From Mycobacterium sp. PSTR-4-N (GTDB taxonomy: Bacteria > Actinomycetota > Actinomycetes > Mycobacteriales > Mycobacteriaceae): 64,000 nt of DNA. A program made the translations under genes and the position numbers. The stretch covers positions 248,001 to 312,000 of the forward strand of contig NZ_JAKRFN010000004.1 of assembly GCF_022348085.1 (NCBI RefSeq). Reading direction: 5' to 3'. The notes under the pieces are model-generated. The model searched no databases and was not told where the DNA came from. It worked only from the letters and a program-made list of their open reading frames with translations. Shown in pieces: positions 18,058 to 26,418 of the stretch; positions within the stretch are counted from its first letter, which is position 1; every line of letters begins with the position of its first letter.

Positions 18058-18872
18058 GCCGGCTGCTGGAGCTGCTCGATGTCACCGCCCTCGACGACGA
18101 CCGATGGCGCGGGCCGGCGAGCGGGCCGGACGGCAAGCGTTCCTACGGCGGTCAGCTGGTCGCGCAGAGTCTCGCCGCGGCGGCGCGCACCGTGGAGATC
18201 GCGAAGGCCCCGACCGCGCTGCACCTTCAGTTCCTGCGAGGCGGGGACGCCGGAGCCGCCGTCGACTACCGGGTGCAGCGGGTGTTCGACGGCCGCACGG
18301 CGGCGTCCCGCCGCGTGGATGCGACCCAGGACGGGCGGCTGCTGACGACGGCGACGGTGTCCTTCGCGGCGGGGCTGCCCGGCCCCGAACACGGCACCGC
18401 GGATGTCGGTGCCGACCCGGAAACGTTGCCGCGCACCGGTCCTGCCGGCCCGGCACCGTCGATGCCGCTCGACGAACTCGACCTGCGGATCGTCGACACC
18501 GGTGCCGGCGACGAATTCGTCCGGCGACTGTGGTGGCGCGCCGATGTGGACCTCGGCGACGATCCGCTGCTGCACACGCTGGTCGCGGCCTACGTCACCG
18601 ACGTCTATCTGATCGACCCGGCGCTGCAGGTCCACGGCCACTCGATGCGCTCACGCACGCACCGCAGCGGCACCACCGATTCGTCGATGTGGTTTCACCG
18701 CGAGCTGCGGGCCGACGACTGGAATCTGCTCGAATGTCGCTCGCCGGCGGCCGCCCGGGGCCGGGGCGTCGTCACGGCGTCACTCATACGACGTGACGGC
18801 GTGATCGCCGCCACGCTGACCCAAGAGGGCCTCATCGCAGAGCGGGAGCCCGCGCCGGATTCCGCGTCGTGA
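18054..18872 (+). CDS. acyl-CoA thioesterase II (TesB-like, double hotdog)
   Basis: A 272-residue double-hotdog thioesterase that releases free acid from acyl-CoA. The N-hotdog has SYGGQLVAQSLAAAARTV and LHLQFLRGGDAGA; the C-hotdog has DVYLIDPALQVHG and SSMWFHRELRADDWNLLEC. The catalytic Asp of TesB (AYVTD-type) is probably in VAAYVTDVYLID. GTG overlaps the preceding gene by 4 nt. The last 41 nt overlap the 3' end of the opposite-strand fusion gene, so these genes converge with antisense 3' ends. Confidence 0.87.
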   Translation: MSRLLELLDVTALDDDRWRGPASGPDGKRSYGGQLVAQSLAAAARTVEIAKAPTALHLQFLRGGDAGAAVDYRVQRVFDGRTAASRRVDATQDGRLLTTATVSFAAGLPGPEHGTADVGADPETLPRTGPAGPAPSMPLDELDLRIVDTGAGDEFVRRLWWRADVDLGDDPLLHTLVAAYVTDVYLIDPALQVHGHSMRSRTHRSGTTDSSMWFHRELRADDWNLLECRSPAAARGRGVVTASLIRRDGVIAATLTQEGLIAEREPAPDSAS

Positions 18873-21321
18873 CGCGACGGTCCCGCATCCGCTGCCGCAC
18901 CTGGGTGATCACCGCGGTCAGTGCGATGCCGATGACGATGGAGGCGATCACGCCGTAGAGCTTGTGGGTGCCGAACAGCGGATACACCTGGAAATGCGTG
19001 AGATAGATGTAGAGCGACGCTTCAGCGATCACACCCGCCGCGGCGGCCACCACGGCGGGGCACCGCACCGCCGGCAGCCAGATCAACAGCACCAACCCCG
19101 TCGTGACCAGGGTCTCTCGCACGGTGTTGCCGAAATAGCCGTGTACGCCGACGACCAACACCACCGTCACCGCGAGTCGCTGAAGGCCGGTGCTCGCCTT
19201 CGCCGCCGCCCAACCGATGGCGAAGAACCAGAACGCGAGCATCGTGAACCACGCATCGTGGCCCAGGCCGAAGCCCGGCAGGTCATAGCGCAGCGCCACA
19301 CCGCCAGCGAGGAACACTGCCGCGAACGCGAACGGGAACCTCCGTTCCGCCCGATCGGCCACGGGTGACCACAACAGCAGGGCCAGCGCCACCAACGTCC
19401 ACACCAGCACTTCGACGAACCACAGCCGCCCCGCCGTCATGCTGTCGTGCGGGCCGAGGAACTTGTTGGCCAGCAACAGGTTCGATGCGTGATAGTCGTC
19501 GGTCAGCACCAGTGCGACGGCGATCCACGCCACGGCGGGCACAGCGATCCATCCGATCGTGGCGCCGAGGTGGCGGACGCGCACCTCGCGGGGCAGCGGG
19601 GTCAGGCAGAACCGGGCGAAGTTGTATCCGGCGATGCCGAGCAGGATGTGCGCGCCACCCCACATCTCGAACAGCTCGGCATGCGACGCGACAACTAGGA
19701 TGATCGCCAGCGCACGCAACGCCACACTGGTTTCGATCGTGCTGCCCCAGGATCGCCACCAGCGGGGCCGCGGCGCGGGCCGGTGCCGGAGTTCGCGGAT
19801 CGGCACCCGTGGCCAGTCGGCTGGCAGGTGGCCGAGTATCCGCTCCAGCCGCACCGACATCGTCACGTAGGTCAGGGAATTGCCGCCGAGGTCGACGAAC
19901 GTGGCGTCGTCGGCAATGTGAGCGGGGTCCAGGTGCAACACGTCGGCGAACACGCCCGTCATGTCGTCGTCGGTCTGCGCGCGGGGCGCGACGAGGGTGC
20001 GCGCCGTCGGGTAGTCGGGCTTACCGGAGGGCAGCAGCGGCAATTCGGGCACGGCGACGGCGTCGACCGCGCCCACCGGCACGGCGGCCGTGTCGGCGAC
20101 CAGTCTGCGCACGTCGGCCGGATCGTGGGTGCCCTCTGCGACGACCACGAGCCGCTCATCGGCATCGGTGCACAGGGCGGTCACGCCACGTTCGGCCAGC
20201 GTCCGCTCGAGCCGCTGCAGGTCGACGCGGAGCCCGTACATCTTCGCAAATCGGCTTGTCCGCCCGACGATCTCGAAGAGCCCGGGCCCGCTGCGGCGGG
20301 CCACGTCTCCGGTGCGCAGCTCCTGCAGTGAGGGGCCTTCGGCCAGATCCTCGATCCGCTCGGCGTATCCCATCATCACGTTCGGTCCGCGGAAGGTGAG
20401 TTCGCCGGCCTCGTCGTCGGGCCAGCCGTCGAGCGGTTCCAGGCTCAGGGAGCCGCCCGGGATGGGGACCCCGATGGCGTGCGGATACGTCTGCGCCAGA
20501 TGCGGTGGCAGGTAGGCCATTCGAGCGGTGGCTTCGGTCGCGCCGTACATGACGAACAGCTCCCAGCCGCGGCGCTGTCCGAGCGCGGCGTAGCGTCGCA
20601 CGCGCTCGGGCGGCATCGGTCCGCCGGCCTGCGTCAGGTAGCGCAGATGCGGCAGTTCCCTGTCGGCGAAGCCGGCCCGGTCGAGAAGTTCGAACGTGTA
20701 GGGCACGCCGGCGAAGGTGGTGCCGCGGTGCCGCACGAACAGGTCCCAGAACGGTTGTTCGGACACCGACAGCTCGGTGAGGATGAGTGCCGCTCCGACG
20801 AGCAGATGGCTGTGCACCACCGAGAGTCCGTAGCAGTACGACATCGGCAGCGTCGTCGCAGCGCGGTCGGTGTCGACGATGCCGAGATAGTCGGCGATGG
20901 CGTGGGCGTTGGACACGACGTTGGTGTGGGAGAGCCGCACGAGTTTCGGGGAGCCGGTGCTGCCCGAGGTCGACATCAGCAGCATCAGATCCGGGTGCAA
21001 CGCATGTCCGCCGGTGTCGCGGAGATGGACGCCGGTCCGGTCGATCACGACATCGGGCCGGTAGGTGGCGGTCAGCGCGGTGGTGTCGCCGCCGGCCGGC
21101 ACGGGCAGCACGACATGGCCGGCGGCCAGCGCCGCCAGATAGTGCGTCAGCGTCTCGATGTCGTTGGCGACCTCGAGCAGGACGAGAGCGCGGAGTCGCG
21201 GCAGCGTCAGTGCGCACGATTCGACGCGATCCGCGAGGTGTCCGTAGGTCAGTTCCGTTGTCTCGGTGAGGATGGCCGTGCGGTCCGCGAACCGGCGCAG
21301 GTGGTCGATCAGCGGCCGCAT
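18832..21321 (-). CDS. adenylation - carrier protein - membrane acyltransferase-3 fusion
   Basis: A single 829-residue polypeptide joins three modules. (1) AMP-forming adenylation domain (1-440): A3 loop TSGSTGSPK at 118-126, YGATEA near 259, RTGDV near 336, and catalytic A10 Lys K434 in LPSGKPD. (2) Carrier domain (about 450-515): DLGGNSL with S482 as phosphopantetheine site. (3) Acyltransferase-3/OafA-like multi-span membrane domain (about 530-820): about nine hydrophobic segments and the family His (VVASHAEL, H547) in the first helix. The natural reading is acid activation, thiolation and transfer to an acceptor at the membrane in one protein. No condensation or thioesterase domain is present. 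Substrate and acceptor unknown. Confidence 0.88.
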   Translation of the reverse strand: MRPLIDHLRRFADRTAILTETTELTYGHLADRVESCALTLPRLRALVLLEVANDIETLTHYLAALAAGHVVLPVPAGGDTTALTATYRPDVVIDRTGVHLRDTGGHALHPDLMLLMSTSGSTGSPKLVRLSHTNVVSNAHAIADYLGIVDTDRAATTLPMSYCYGLSVVHSHLLVGAALILTELSVSEQPFWDLFVRHRGTTFAGVPYTFELLDRAGFADRELPHLRYLTQAGGPMPPERVRRYAALGQRRGWELFVMYGATEATARMAYLPPHLAQTYPHAIGVPIPGGSLSLEPLDGWPDDEAGELTFRGPNVMMGYAERIEDLAEGPSLQELRTGDVARRSGPGLFEIVGRTSRFAKMYGLRVDLQRLERTLAERGVTALCTDADERLVVVAEGTHDPADVRRLVADTAAVPVGAVDAVAVPELPLLPSGKPDYPTARTLVAPRAQTDDDMTGVFADVLHLDPAHIADDATFVDLGGNSLTYVTMSVRLERILGHLPADWPRVPIRELRHRPAPRPRWWRSWGSTIETSVALRALAIILVVASHAELFEMWGGAHILLGIAGYNFARFCLTPLPREVRVRHLGATIGWIAVPAVAWIAVALVLTDDYHASNLLLANKFLGPHDSMTAGRLWFVEVLVWTLVALALLLWSPVADRAERRFPFAFAAVFLAGGVALRYDLPGFGLGHDAWFTMLAFWFFAIGWAAAKASTGLQRLAVTVVLVVGVHGYFGNTVRETLVTTGLVLLIWLPAVRCPAVVAAAAGVIAEASLYIYLTHFQVYPLFGTHKLYGVIASIVIGIALTAVITQVRQRMRDRRVTTRNPARAPALR

Positions 21322-21328
21322 AAGGGCG

Positions 21329-21334
21329 ACCTTA
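21329..21334 (-). promoter_or_regulatory. -10-like hexamer TAAGGT, leaderless start
   Basis: On the minus strand TAAGGT ends 7 nt before the fusion-gene ATG (21321-21319), with no Shine-Dalgarno. Candidate leaderless promoter inside the 21-nt gap after the DUF1206 gene. Confidence 0.45.
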
Positions 21335-21342
21335 CCTGGGCC

Positions 21343-22167
21343 TCACATGCGGTTGTACTTGCTCCGGATGAAGCTGTAGGCGCCGAACGCGGCGATCCCG
21401 AGTGCGGCCAGGATCAGCAGGAATTTGCCGAACGGGGCCTGGCCCAGTGTTTTGACCGCCGCGTCGAGGCCGCTGGCCTTGGCGGGGTCGGCCTGCAGCG
21501 TCGCGATGATGACCAGCACGCCCGCACCACCGAGCACCAGGCCCTTGGCGACGTAGCCGGCGACGCCGGTGGCGGTGACGAGGCGTCCACCGGACACCGT
21601 CAACTCGTCGAGGAACTTCTCGGAGGCGCCCTTGTACACGTGGTAGCCGCCGACGGCGATGACGCAGATACCGATCGCGATGAGCAGTAGCTTGCCGCCG
21701 CCGGACTGCATGAGCTGAGCCGACATGCCCGCGTTCTGCTGGCTGCTCTGCTGGCCGCTGCCCATTGCGAACTTGGCGGCCGAGAACGCGATCGCGAAGT
21801 TCACCACGGCCATCGCGAGCGATTTCGCCCGCTTCCACCCGGGGTTGTCCCCGCGGCGGCCCGCGGCCTCGCGAGGTTTGGCGCCCATGATGGCTTCGGC
21901 CACCCGCCAGAGGCCGAGAGCGGCCAGCCCAACCGCGGCGACCCACAACGCGATCTTGCCGCCGGACTGCGCGGCCAGCGTGGCCAGCGCGCCGGACTGA
22001 TCGGCGTTGCCGCTCGCGCCGGTGAACGCCAGCTGCGCGATGATGTACGCGACCAGAAGATGGAGCACGCCACTGGCGGCGAACCCGGCGCGAGCTGCGT
22101 ATTCGAAGGCGTCGCTGCCGGTCGCGCGGTGTGCGACGCCGTGCAGATTCGCGGGGCTGCTGGTCAT
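21343..22167 (-). CDS. DUF1206 membrane protein
   Basis: A 274-residue integral membrane protein of the DUF1206 family. Three related two-helix units can be seen: helices around 27-47/72-90, 115-135/158-178 and 200-222/245-265. The units share Gly-rich motifs such as ARAGFAASGVLHLLVAY and GVAGYVAKGLVLGGAGV. Function unknown. Translation start has GGAGGACAC before the ATG, so it is leadered. It lies 21 nt upstream of the adenylation fusion gene in the same direction and may be co-transcribed with it. Confidence 0.88.
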   Translation of the reverse strand: MTSSPANLHGVAHRATGSDAFEYAARAGFAASGVLHLLVAYIIAQLAFTGASGNADQSGALATLAAQSGGKIALWVAAVGLAALGLWRVAEAIMGAKPREAAGRRGDNPGWKRAKSLAMAVVNFAIAFSAAKFAMGSGQQSSQQNAGMSAQLMQSGGGKLLLIAIGICVIAVGGYHVYKGASEKFLDELTVSGGRLVTATGVAGYVAKGLVLGGAGVLVIIATLQADPAKASGLDAAVKTLGQAPFGKFLLILAALGIAAFGAYSFIRSKYNRM

Positions 22168-22309
22168 GATGTGTCCTCCGGGGCCGACGGTGGTTCTCCG
22201 GTTCCCCGGTTTTGACGCTGCCGAAACCGGTCTGTGGATGGATTCGGCTCTGGGGATGAACGGCCCTACGCGGGGCCGGTGTGTCGGCGGGCCTGTTCAG
22301 GGTGGCGGC

Positions 22310-22681
22310 ATGACGAAGACACACAGTCGCGCCGAGATCGGGGCGCTGGGAGAGCAGCTCGCCGTCGATCATCTGCGCGGGCTAGGGCTGACGATTCTGG
22401 ACCGCAACTGGCGATGCCGGTACGGCGAATTGGATGTTGTGGCTGCCGACGAGGACGCCCGGGCGCTGGTGTTCGTCGAGGTGAAGACCCGCACCGGCGA
22501 GCAGTTCGGCGGGCCGCTGGCGGCCGTGACGCCGGTGAAGCTGCAGCGTCTGCGCCGCCTCGCGGGCCTGTGGCTGTCCGCACGCGGCGGCAGCTGGGCG
22601 CAGCTGCGGATCGACGTCGTCGCGGTGACGCTCGGCCGCACCCGCGCTCCTGAGATCACGCACCTGCAGGGGGTGGGGTGA
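22310..22681 (+). CDS. YraN family (UPF0102) nuclease-fold protein
   Basis: A 123-residue protein with the restriction-endonuclease-like core: GELDVVA and VFVEVKTR supply the Glu, Asp, Glu-x-Lys residues. IGALGEQLAVDHLRGLGL is the family N-terminus. Role unproven. It heads the yraN-comM-dprA operon. ATG at 22310 chosen by homology; the upstream reading of the same frame is not conserved. Rv2898c ortholog. TTGACG (22212-22217) upstream might be a -35. Confidence 0.92.
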   Translation: MTKTHSRAEIGALGEQLAVDHLRGLGLTILDRNWRCRYGELDVVAADEDARALVFVEVKTRTGEQFGGPLAAVTPVKLQRLRRLAGLWLSARGGSWAQLRIDVVAVTLGRTRAPEITHLQGVG

Positions 22682-24192
22682 TGGCGCTCGGGCGGGCGTT
22701 CTCGGTGGCCGTGCGTGGGGTGGAGGGACACATCGTCGAGATCGAGGCCGACATCTCGAACGGTCTGCCCGGCGTCCACCTCGTGGGCTTGGCCGACGCC
22801 GCGCTGCAGGAATCCCGAGACCGGGTGCGCGCGGCGATCAACAACTGCGGGTTCAGCTGGCCGCAGACCAGGCTGACGCTGGCGCTGTCACCGGCGACGC
22901 TGCCGAAGATGGGGTCGGTCTACGACCTGGCTCTGGCCACGGCAGTGCTCGCGGCCGAAGGCAAGAAGACGTGGCCGAAACTGGAGAAAGCGGTCCTGCT
23001 GGGGGAGTTGGCGCTCGACGGTCGCGTGCGGCCGGTCAAAGGCGTACTGCCCGCCGTGCTGGCGGCCCAGCGCCACGGCTGGCCGACGGTCGTGGTGCCG
23101 GTCGAGAACCTGGCGGAGGCCAGCCTGATCGACGGTGTCGACGTATGGGGCGTCAGCACGTTGGGCCAACTGCATGCGTGGCTGGCCGGCAAAGGCGACT
23201 TGCAGGCTCGCATCGACCACCCCGACCAGGCGCCGGAGGTGTCGGTCGACCTCGCCGACGTCGTCGGCCAACCGCAAGCGCGTCGGGCCATCGAGGTGGC
23301 CGCAGCGGGCGGCCACAACCTGGTGATGACGGGCCCGCCCGGGGTGGGCAAGACGATGCTGGCGCAGCGGCTGCCCGGATTGTTGCCGCCGCTGTCGCAG
23401 CCCGAGGCGCTCGAGGTCACCGCGATCCACTCGGTTGCCGGCCTGCTGACCGGCGATGCCCCGCTGATCACCCGGCCCCCGTTCGTCGCGCCACACCACA
23501 CCTCCAGCGTGGCCGCGCTCGTCGGCGGCGGTTCGGGCATGGCCCGGCCGGGCGCAGTGAGCCGGGCGCACCGCGGTGTGCTGTTCCTCGACGAGTTCGC
23601 CGAGATCAACAGTTCCGCCCTCGAGGCGCTGCGAACACCGTTGGAGGACGGCGTGATCCGCCTGGCCCGCCGGGAGGGTGTGGCGAGCTACCCGTGCCGG
23701 TTCCAGCTCGTGCTGGCTGCCAATCTGTGCCCGTGCGCGCCGCCCGATCCCCGCGACTGCGTGTGCGCGTCGGCGGACCGGCGCCGTTACCGCAGCAGGC
23801 TGTCGGGTCCGTTGCTGGACCGGGTGGACCTGCGGGTCGAGATGCATGCGTCGCGGGCTGGGACGTTCGCCGACGACGCCGGCGAGTCGACGTCGGCGGT
23901 ACGGGAGCGGGTGTGGGCCGCCCGGGCGGCGGCCCAGGAGCGATGGCGGCCGCACGGGGTCAGCACGAACGCCGATGTGAGCGGGGCTCTGCTGCGCCGA
24001 AGGTACCGGCTGGGTGCAGAAGCGATGAAGCCGCTGAAGACCGCCGTGGACCGCGGGCTGCTGAGCATCCGCGGTATGGATCGCACGCTGCGGGTCGCGT
24101 GGACGTTGGGCGATCTGGCAGGTGCGGTGTCGCCGTCTCGGGAGCACGTGGTCGCGGCGTTGTCGTACCGGCAGGTGGGGGAGCGGTCATGA
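22681..24192 (+). CDS. comM: YifB/ComM family Mg-chelatase-like AAA+ ATPase
   Basis: ComM is a hexameric helicase that promotes branch migration during natural transformation in Vibrio and relatives. The 503-residue protein has an N-terminal Lon-like S5 fold (GLPGVHLVGLADAALQESRDRVRAAI). Its AAA+ core has Walker A GPPGVGKTMLAQRLPG and Walker B VLFLDEFAE. A Cys-rich insertion (NLCPCAPPDPRDCVCA) may bind zinc. ATG at 22681 shares one base with the YraN stop; GTG 22678 is the alternative. The end overlaps dprA by 4 nt. Rv2897c ortholog. Confidence 0.93.
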   Translation: MALGRAFSVAVRGVEGHIVEIEADISNGLPGVHLVGLADAALQESRDRVRAAINNCGFSWPQTRLTLALSPATLPKMGSVYDLALATAVLAAEGKKTWPKLEKAVLLGELALDGRVRPVKGVLPAVLAAQRHGWPTVVVPVENLAEASLIDGVDVWGVSTLGQLHAWLAGKGDLQARIDHPDQAPEVSVDLADVVGQPQARRAIEVAAAGGHNLVMTGPPGVGKTMLAQRLPGLLPPLSQPEALEVTAIHSVAGLLTGDAPLITRPPFVAPHHTSSVAALVGGGSGMARPGAVSRAHRGVLFLDEFAEINSSALEALRTPLEDGVIRLARREGVASYPCRFQLVLAANLCPCAPPDPRDCVCASADRRRYRSRLSGPLLDRVDLRVEMHASRAGTFADDAGESTSAVRERVWAARAAAQERWRPHGVSTNADVSGALLRRRYRLGAEAMKPLKTAVDRGLLSIRGMDRTLRVAWTLGDLAGAVSPSREHVVAALSYRQVGERS

Positions 24193-25340
24193 CCGAGGAT
24201 GAGCGGCGGGCCTGGGCGTACCTGTCTCGGGTGGCCGAGGCGCCGAATCCGCGAATCGCTGCGTTGGTGGAAACCATGGGTGTCGAAGAGGCGGCTGAGC
24301 GGGTGCGCCGCCGCGATCTCCCGGATGCGAAGTTGCTGGCCGCGACGGAGGCCCGGCACGGGATCGACTGTTCGCGTGAGGATCTGGAGGTGCTGGACCG
24401 TCTCGGCGGGCGGTTGGTGACCCCGCACGACGAGGAGTGGCCGGTCACGGCGTTTGGCAGTTTCGACGGGGTGGAGAAGGCCAAGAGGCCGCAGGGGTAT
24501 GCGCCGCTGGCGCTGTGGGTGTTGGGCCCGTCATCGTTGGCCGAGGTCCCCGCGCGGGCGGCAGCCTTGGTCGGCACCCGGGCGGCGACTGACTACGGCG
24601 AGTTCGCGGCGGCGGATCTGGCGGCCGGTCTGGTGGAGCGTGACGTCGCCGTGGTGTCGGGCGGGGCGTACGGCATCGACGGTGCGGCGCACCGGGCGGT
24701 GCTGTCGTGCGATGGGGTGACGGTGGCGGTGGTGGCGTCCGGGGTCGACGTGCCCTATCCGTCGGGGCATTCGGCGTTGTTGCACCGGGTGGCTCGTCAC
24801 GGCGTGGTGGTGAGCGAGTATCCGCCCGGTAGCAGGCCCTGCCGGCGTCACTTCCTGGCGCGCAACCGGCTGATCGCCGCGCTGTCGGGAGCGACCGTTG
24901 TGGTCGAAGCGGGGATTCGCAGTGGGGCGGCCAACACCGCGGCGTGGGCGAAAGCGCTGGGTCGCAGCGTGTGTGCGGTTCCGGGGCCGATCACGTCGGC
25001 GTCGTCGGTGGGCTGTCACGAGTTGCTGAAGAACGACAAAGAAGTTCATCTCGTCACGCGGGCCGAAGAAATCGTCGAATTGGTCGGCAACTACGGGGAG
25101 TTCGCGGGTGAGCTTCCGCGCCCGCCTGGCGAGGTGGACGGACTGAGCGCTGAGGAGCTCGTGGTGTACGAGGCGTTGCCCGGCCGAGGGTCGCGGTCGG
25201 TGGATCAGATCGCCGTGGCGGCCGGTATGCCCGAGCCCGAGGTGATCGGACAGCTGACCATGCTCGACATCCGTGGACTGGTCACGCAGCAGGATGGCGA
25301 GTGGAAAATCATGCGACGCAACGGGTCTCAGTTGCAGTGA
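24189..25340 (+). CDS. dprA: DNA-processing protein DprA
   Basis: DprA protects incoming single-stranded DNA and loads RecA. In this 383-residue protein the Rossmann-like core spans about 120-300: LVGTRAATDYGE, SGGAYGIDGAAHRA, SGVDVPYPSGH, HFLARNRLIAALSGATVVVEAG and a C-terminal winged-helix domain (about 320-378). An N-terminal SAM-like region (1-75) is present. Translationally coupled to comM (ATGA overlap). Mycobacteria are not known to be classically transformable, so the biological setting is open. Rv2896c ortholog. Confidence 0.94.
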   Translation: MTEDERRAWAYLSRVAEAPNPRIAALVETMGVEEAAERVRRRDLPDAKLLAATEARHGIDCSREDLEVLDRLGGRLVTPHDEEWPVTAFGSFDGVEKAKRPQGYAPLALWVLGPSSLAEVPARAAALVGTRAATDYGEFAAADLAAGLVERDVAVVSGGAYGIDGAAHRAVLSCDGVTVAVVASGVDVPYPSGHSALLHRVARHGVVVSEYPPGSRPCRRHFLARNRLIAALSGATVVVEAGIRSGAANTAAWAKALGRSVCAVPGPITSASSVGCHELLKNDKEVHLVTRAEEIVELVGNYGEFAGELPRPPGEVDGLSAEELVVYEALPGRGSRSVDQIAVAAGMPEPEVIGQLTMLDIRGLVTQQDGEWKIMRRNGSQLQ

Positions 25341-25429
25341 CAAATGCCTTCGTCGCCAACCGCCACGGCCGTCCATCCCGGTGAGCACGTGCCTGCCCGG
25401 CCTCCGACTCGGCTCGGAGACTACGGCAG

Positions 25430-25435
25430 TACGCT
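25430..25435 (+). promoter_or_regulatory. -10-like hexamer TACGCT, leaderless start
   Basis: TACGCT ends 6 nt before the GTG (25442) of the alkyltransferase-like gene; no Shine-Dalgarno. Candidate leaderless promoter. Confidence 0.5.
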
Positions 25436-25441
25436 TCGCCG

Positions 25442-25771
25442 GTGAACGACGCTCACGAGCAGTTCGCCGCAGCCGTACTCGAGGTCGTCGACCGCATTCC
25501 GGCCGGTCGTGTGATGACCTACGGCGACATCGCCGAGTACCTGCAGCGCGGTGGGCCGCGCGGCGTGGGCGGCGTGATGGCGCGCGACGGCGCGGCGGTG
25601 ACCTGGTGGCGGGTGGTTCGCGCGAACGGGACCCTGCCCCCGCACCTGATGATCGAAGCGCAGACGCAGTGGCATCACGAGCGAACCCCGCTGCGCCGCG
25701 GGATCGTCGACGTGGCGGCGGCGCGCTGGTGGCCGGACGCCGGCCCGGATGCCGCGGACGATCACACCTGA
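25442..25771 (+). CDS. alkyltransferase-like (ATL) DNA-binding protein, MGMT fold
   Basis: A 109-residue MGMT-fold protein in which the alkyl-acceptor Cys of PCHR is replaced: the site reads VTWWRVV, with Trp at the Cys position. ATL proteins bind O6-alkylguanine without removing the alkyl group, flip it out, and pass the lesion to nucleotide-excision repair. VMTYGDIAEYL and the helix-turn-helix RGVGGVMARDG are typical. GTG start fits the leaderless hexamer. The last 10 nt overlap the convergent enoyl-CoA hydratase gene. Confidence 0.87.
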   Translation: MNDAHEQFAAAVLEVVDRIPAGRVMTYGDIAEYLQRGGPRGVGGVMARDGAAVTWWRVVRANGTLPPHLMIEAQTQWHHERTPLRRGIVDVAAARWWPDAGPDAADDHT

Positions 25772-26418
25772 CGGAGTGCGTCCACCACCGATCCGAACAT
25801 CGTGTTCTTGATGGCTCCGAGCGTCCCGCGGTCCTTCCCCGCCAGCGGGCGCAGCAAATCCGCTGCAGTGCCGCTCACCTCACCTTCAGCGGCGGTGGAG
25901 TCGACGATGCCGTACGCGTGAGCGTCCGCCCCGCCGAAGCGGCGTCCGGTCGTCATCGAGGCAACGGCCGCCGCCGGCGTCAGCTTGGCCTGGATCAGCG
26001 CCGCCATGCCGGGATGGAACGGGATGCGGATGTCGACCTCCGGCAGGCAGAAGAACCCGCGATCGGTTCGCATCACTCGGAAATCGTGGGCCAGCGCCAG
26101 CATCGCTCCGGCACCGAACGCATGACCGACCACGGCCGCTGCGGTCGGCACCTCCAGTGTGAGGACGCGGGCCAGCAGGCGGTGAACCCGCCCGACGTAC
26201 CACGTCCCCTGATCGCTGTGGGCACCGAGCCACTCGAGATCCAGGCCATTCGAATAGAACTTCGCCCCGGCCGTGGTGACGAGGGCCTGGGCGCCGTCAG
26301 CCAGCGCTCGATCGAGGGCTTGGTCGATGTCATCCAGAAACTCTGGAGAGAAACGGTTTTCGCCGTCGCCCAGATCCAGGATCGCGATGCTGTCGTCGGA
26401 AGTGATGGTCACGCTCAT
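25762..26418 (-). CDS. enoyl-CoA hydratase/isomerase family protein
   Basis: A 218-residue crotonase-fold protein, shorter than the typical 255-260. Oxyanion-hole segments are KFYSNGLDLEWL and GHAFGAGAMLALAHDFRVM. A Glu follows in FCLPEVDIRIPFHPGM, the layout seen in delta3,delta2-enoyl-CoA isomerases rather than hydratases, which need two Glu. Likely isomerises unsaturated fatty acyl-CoA. Its start overlaps the upstream TetR stop by 4 nt, so this regulator controls it in one operon. Confidence 0.85.
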   Translation of the reverse strand: MSVTITSDDSIAILDLGDGENRFSPEFLDDIDQALDRALADGAQALVTTAGAKFYSNGLDLEWLGAHSDQGTWYVGRVHRLLARVLTLEVPTAAAVVGHAFGAGAMLALAHDFRVMRTDRGFFCLPEVDIRIPFHPGMAALIQAKLTPAAAVASMTTGRRFGGADAHAYGIVDSTAAEGEVSGTAADLLRPLAGKDRGTLGAIKNTMFGSVVDALRQV

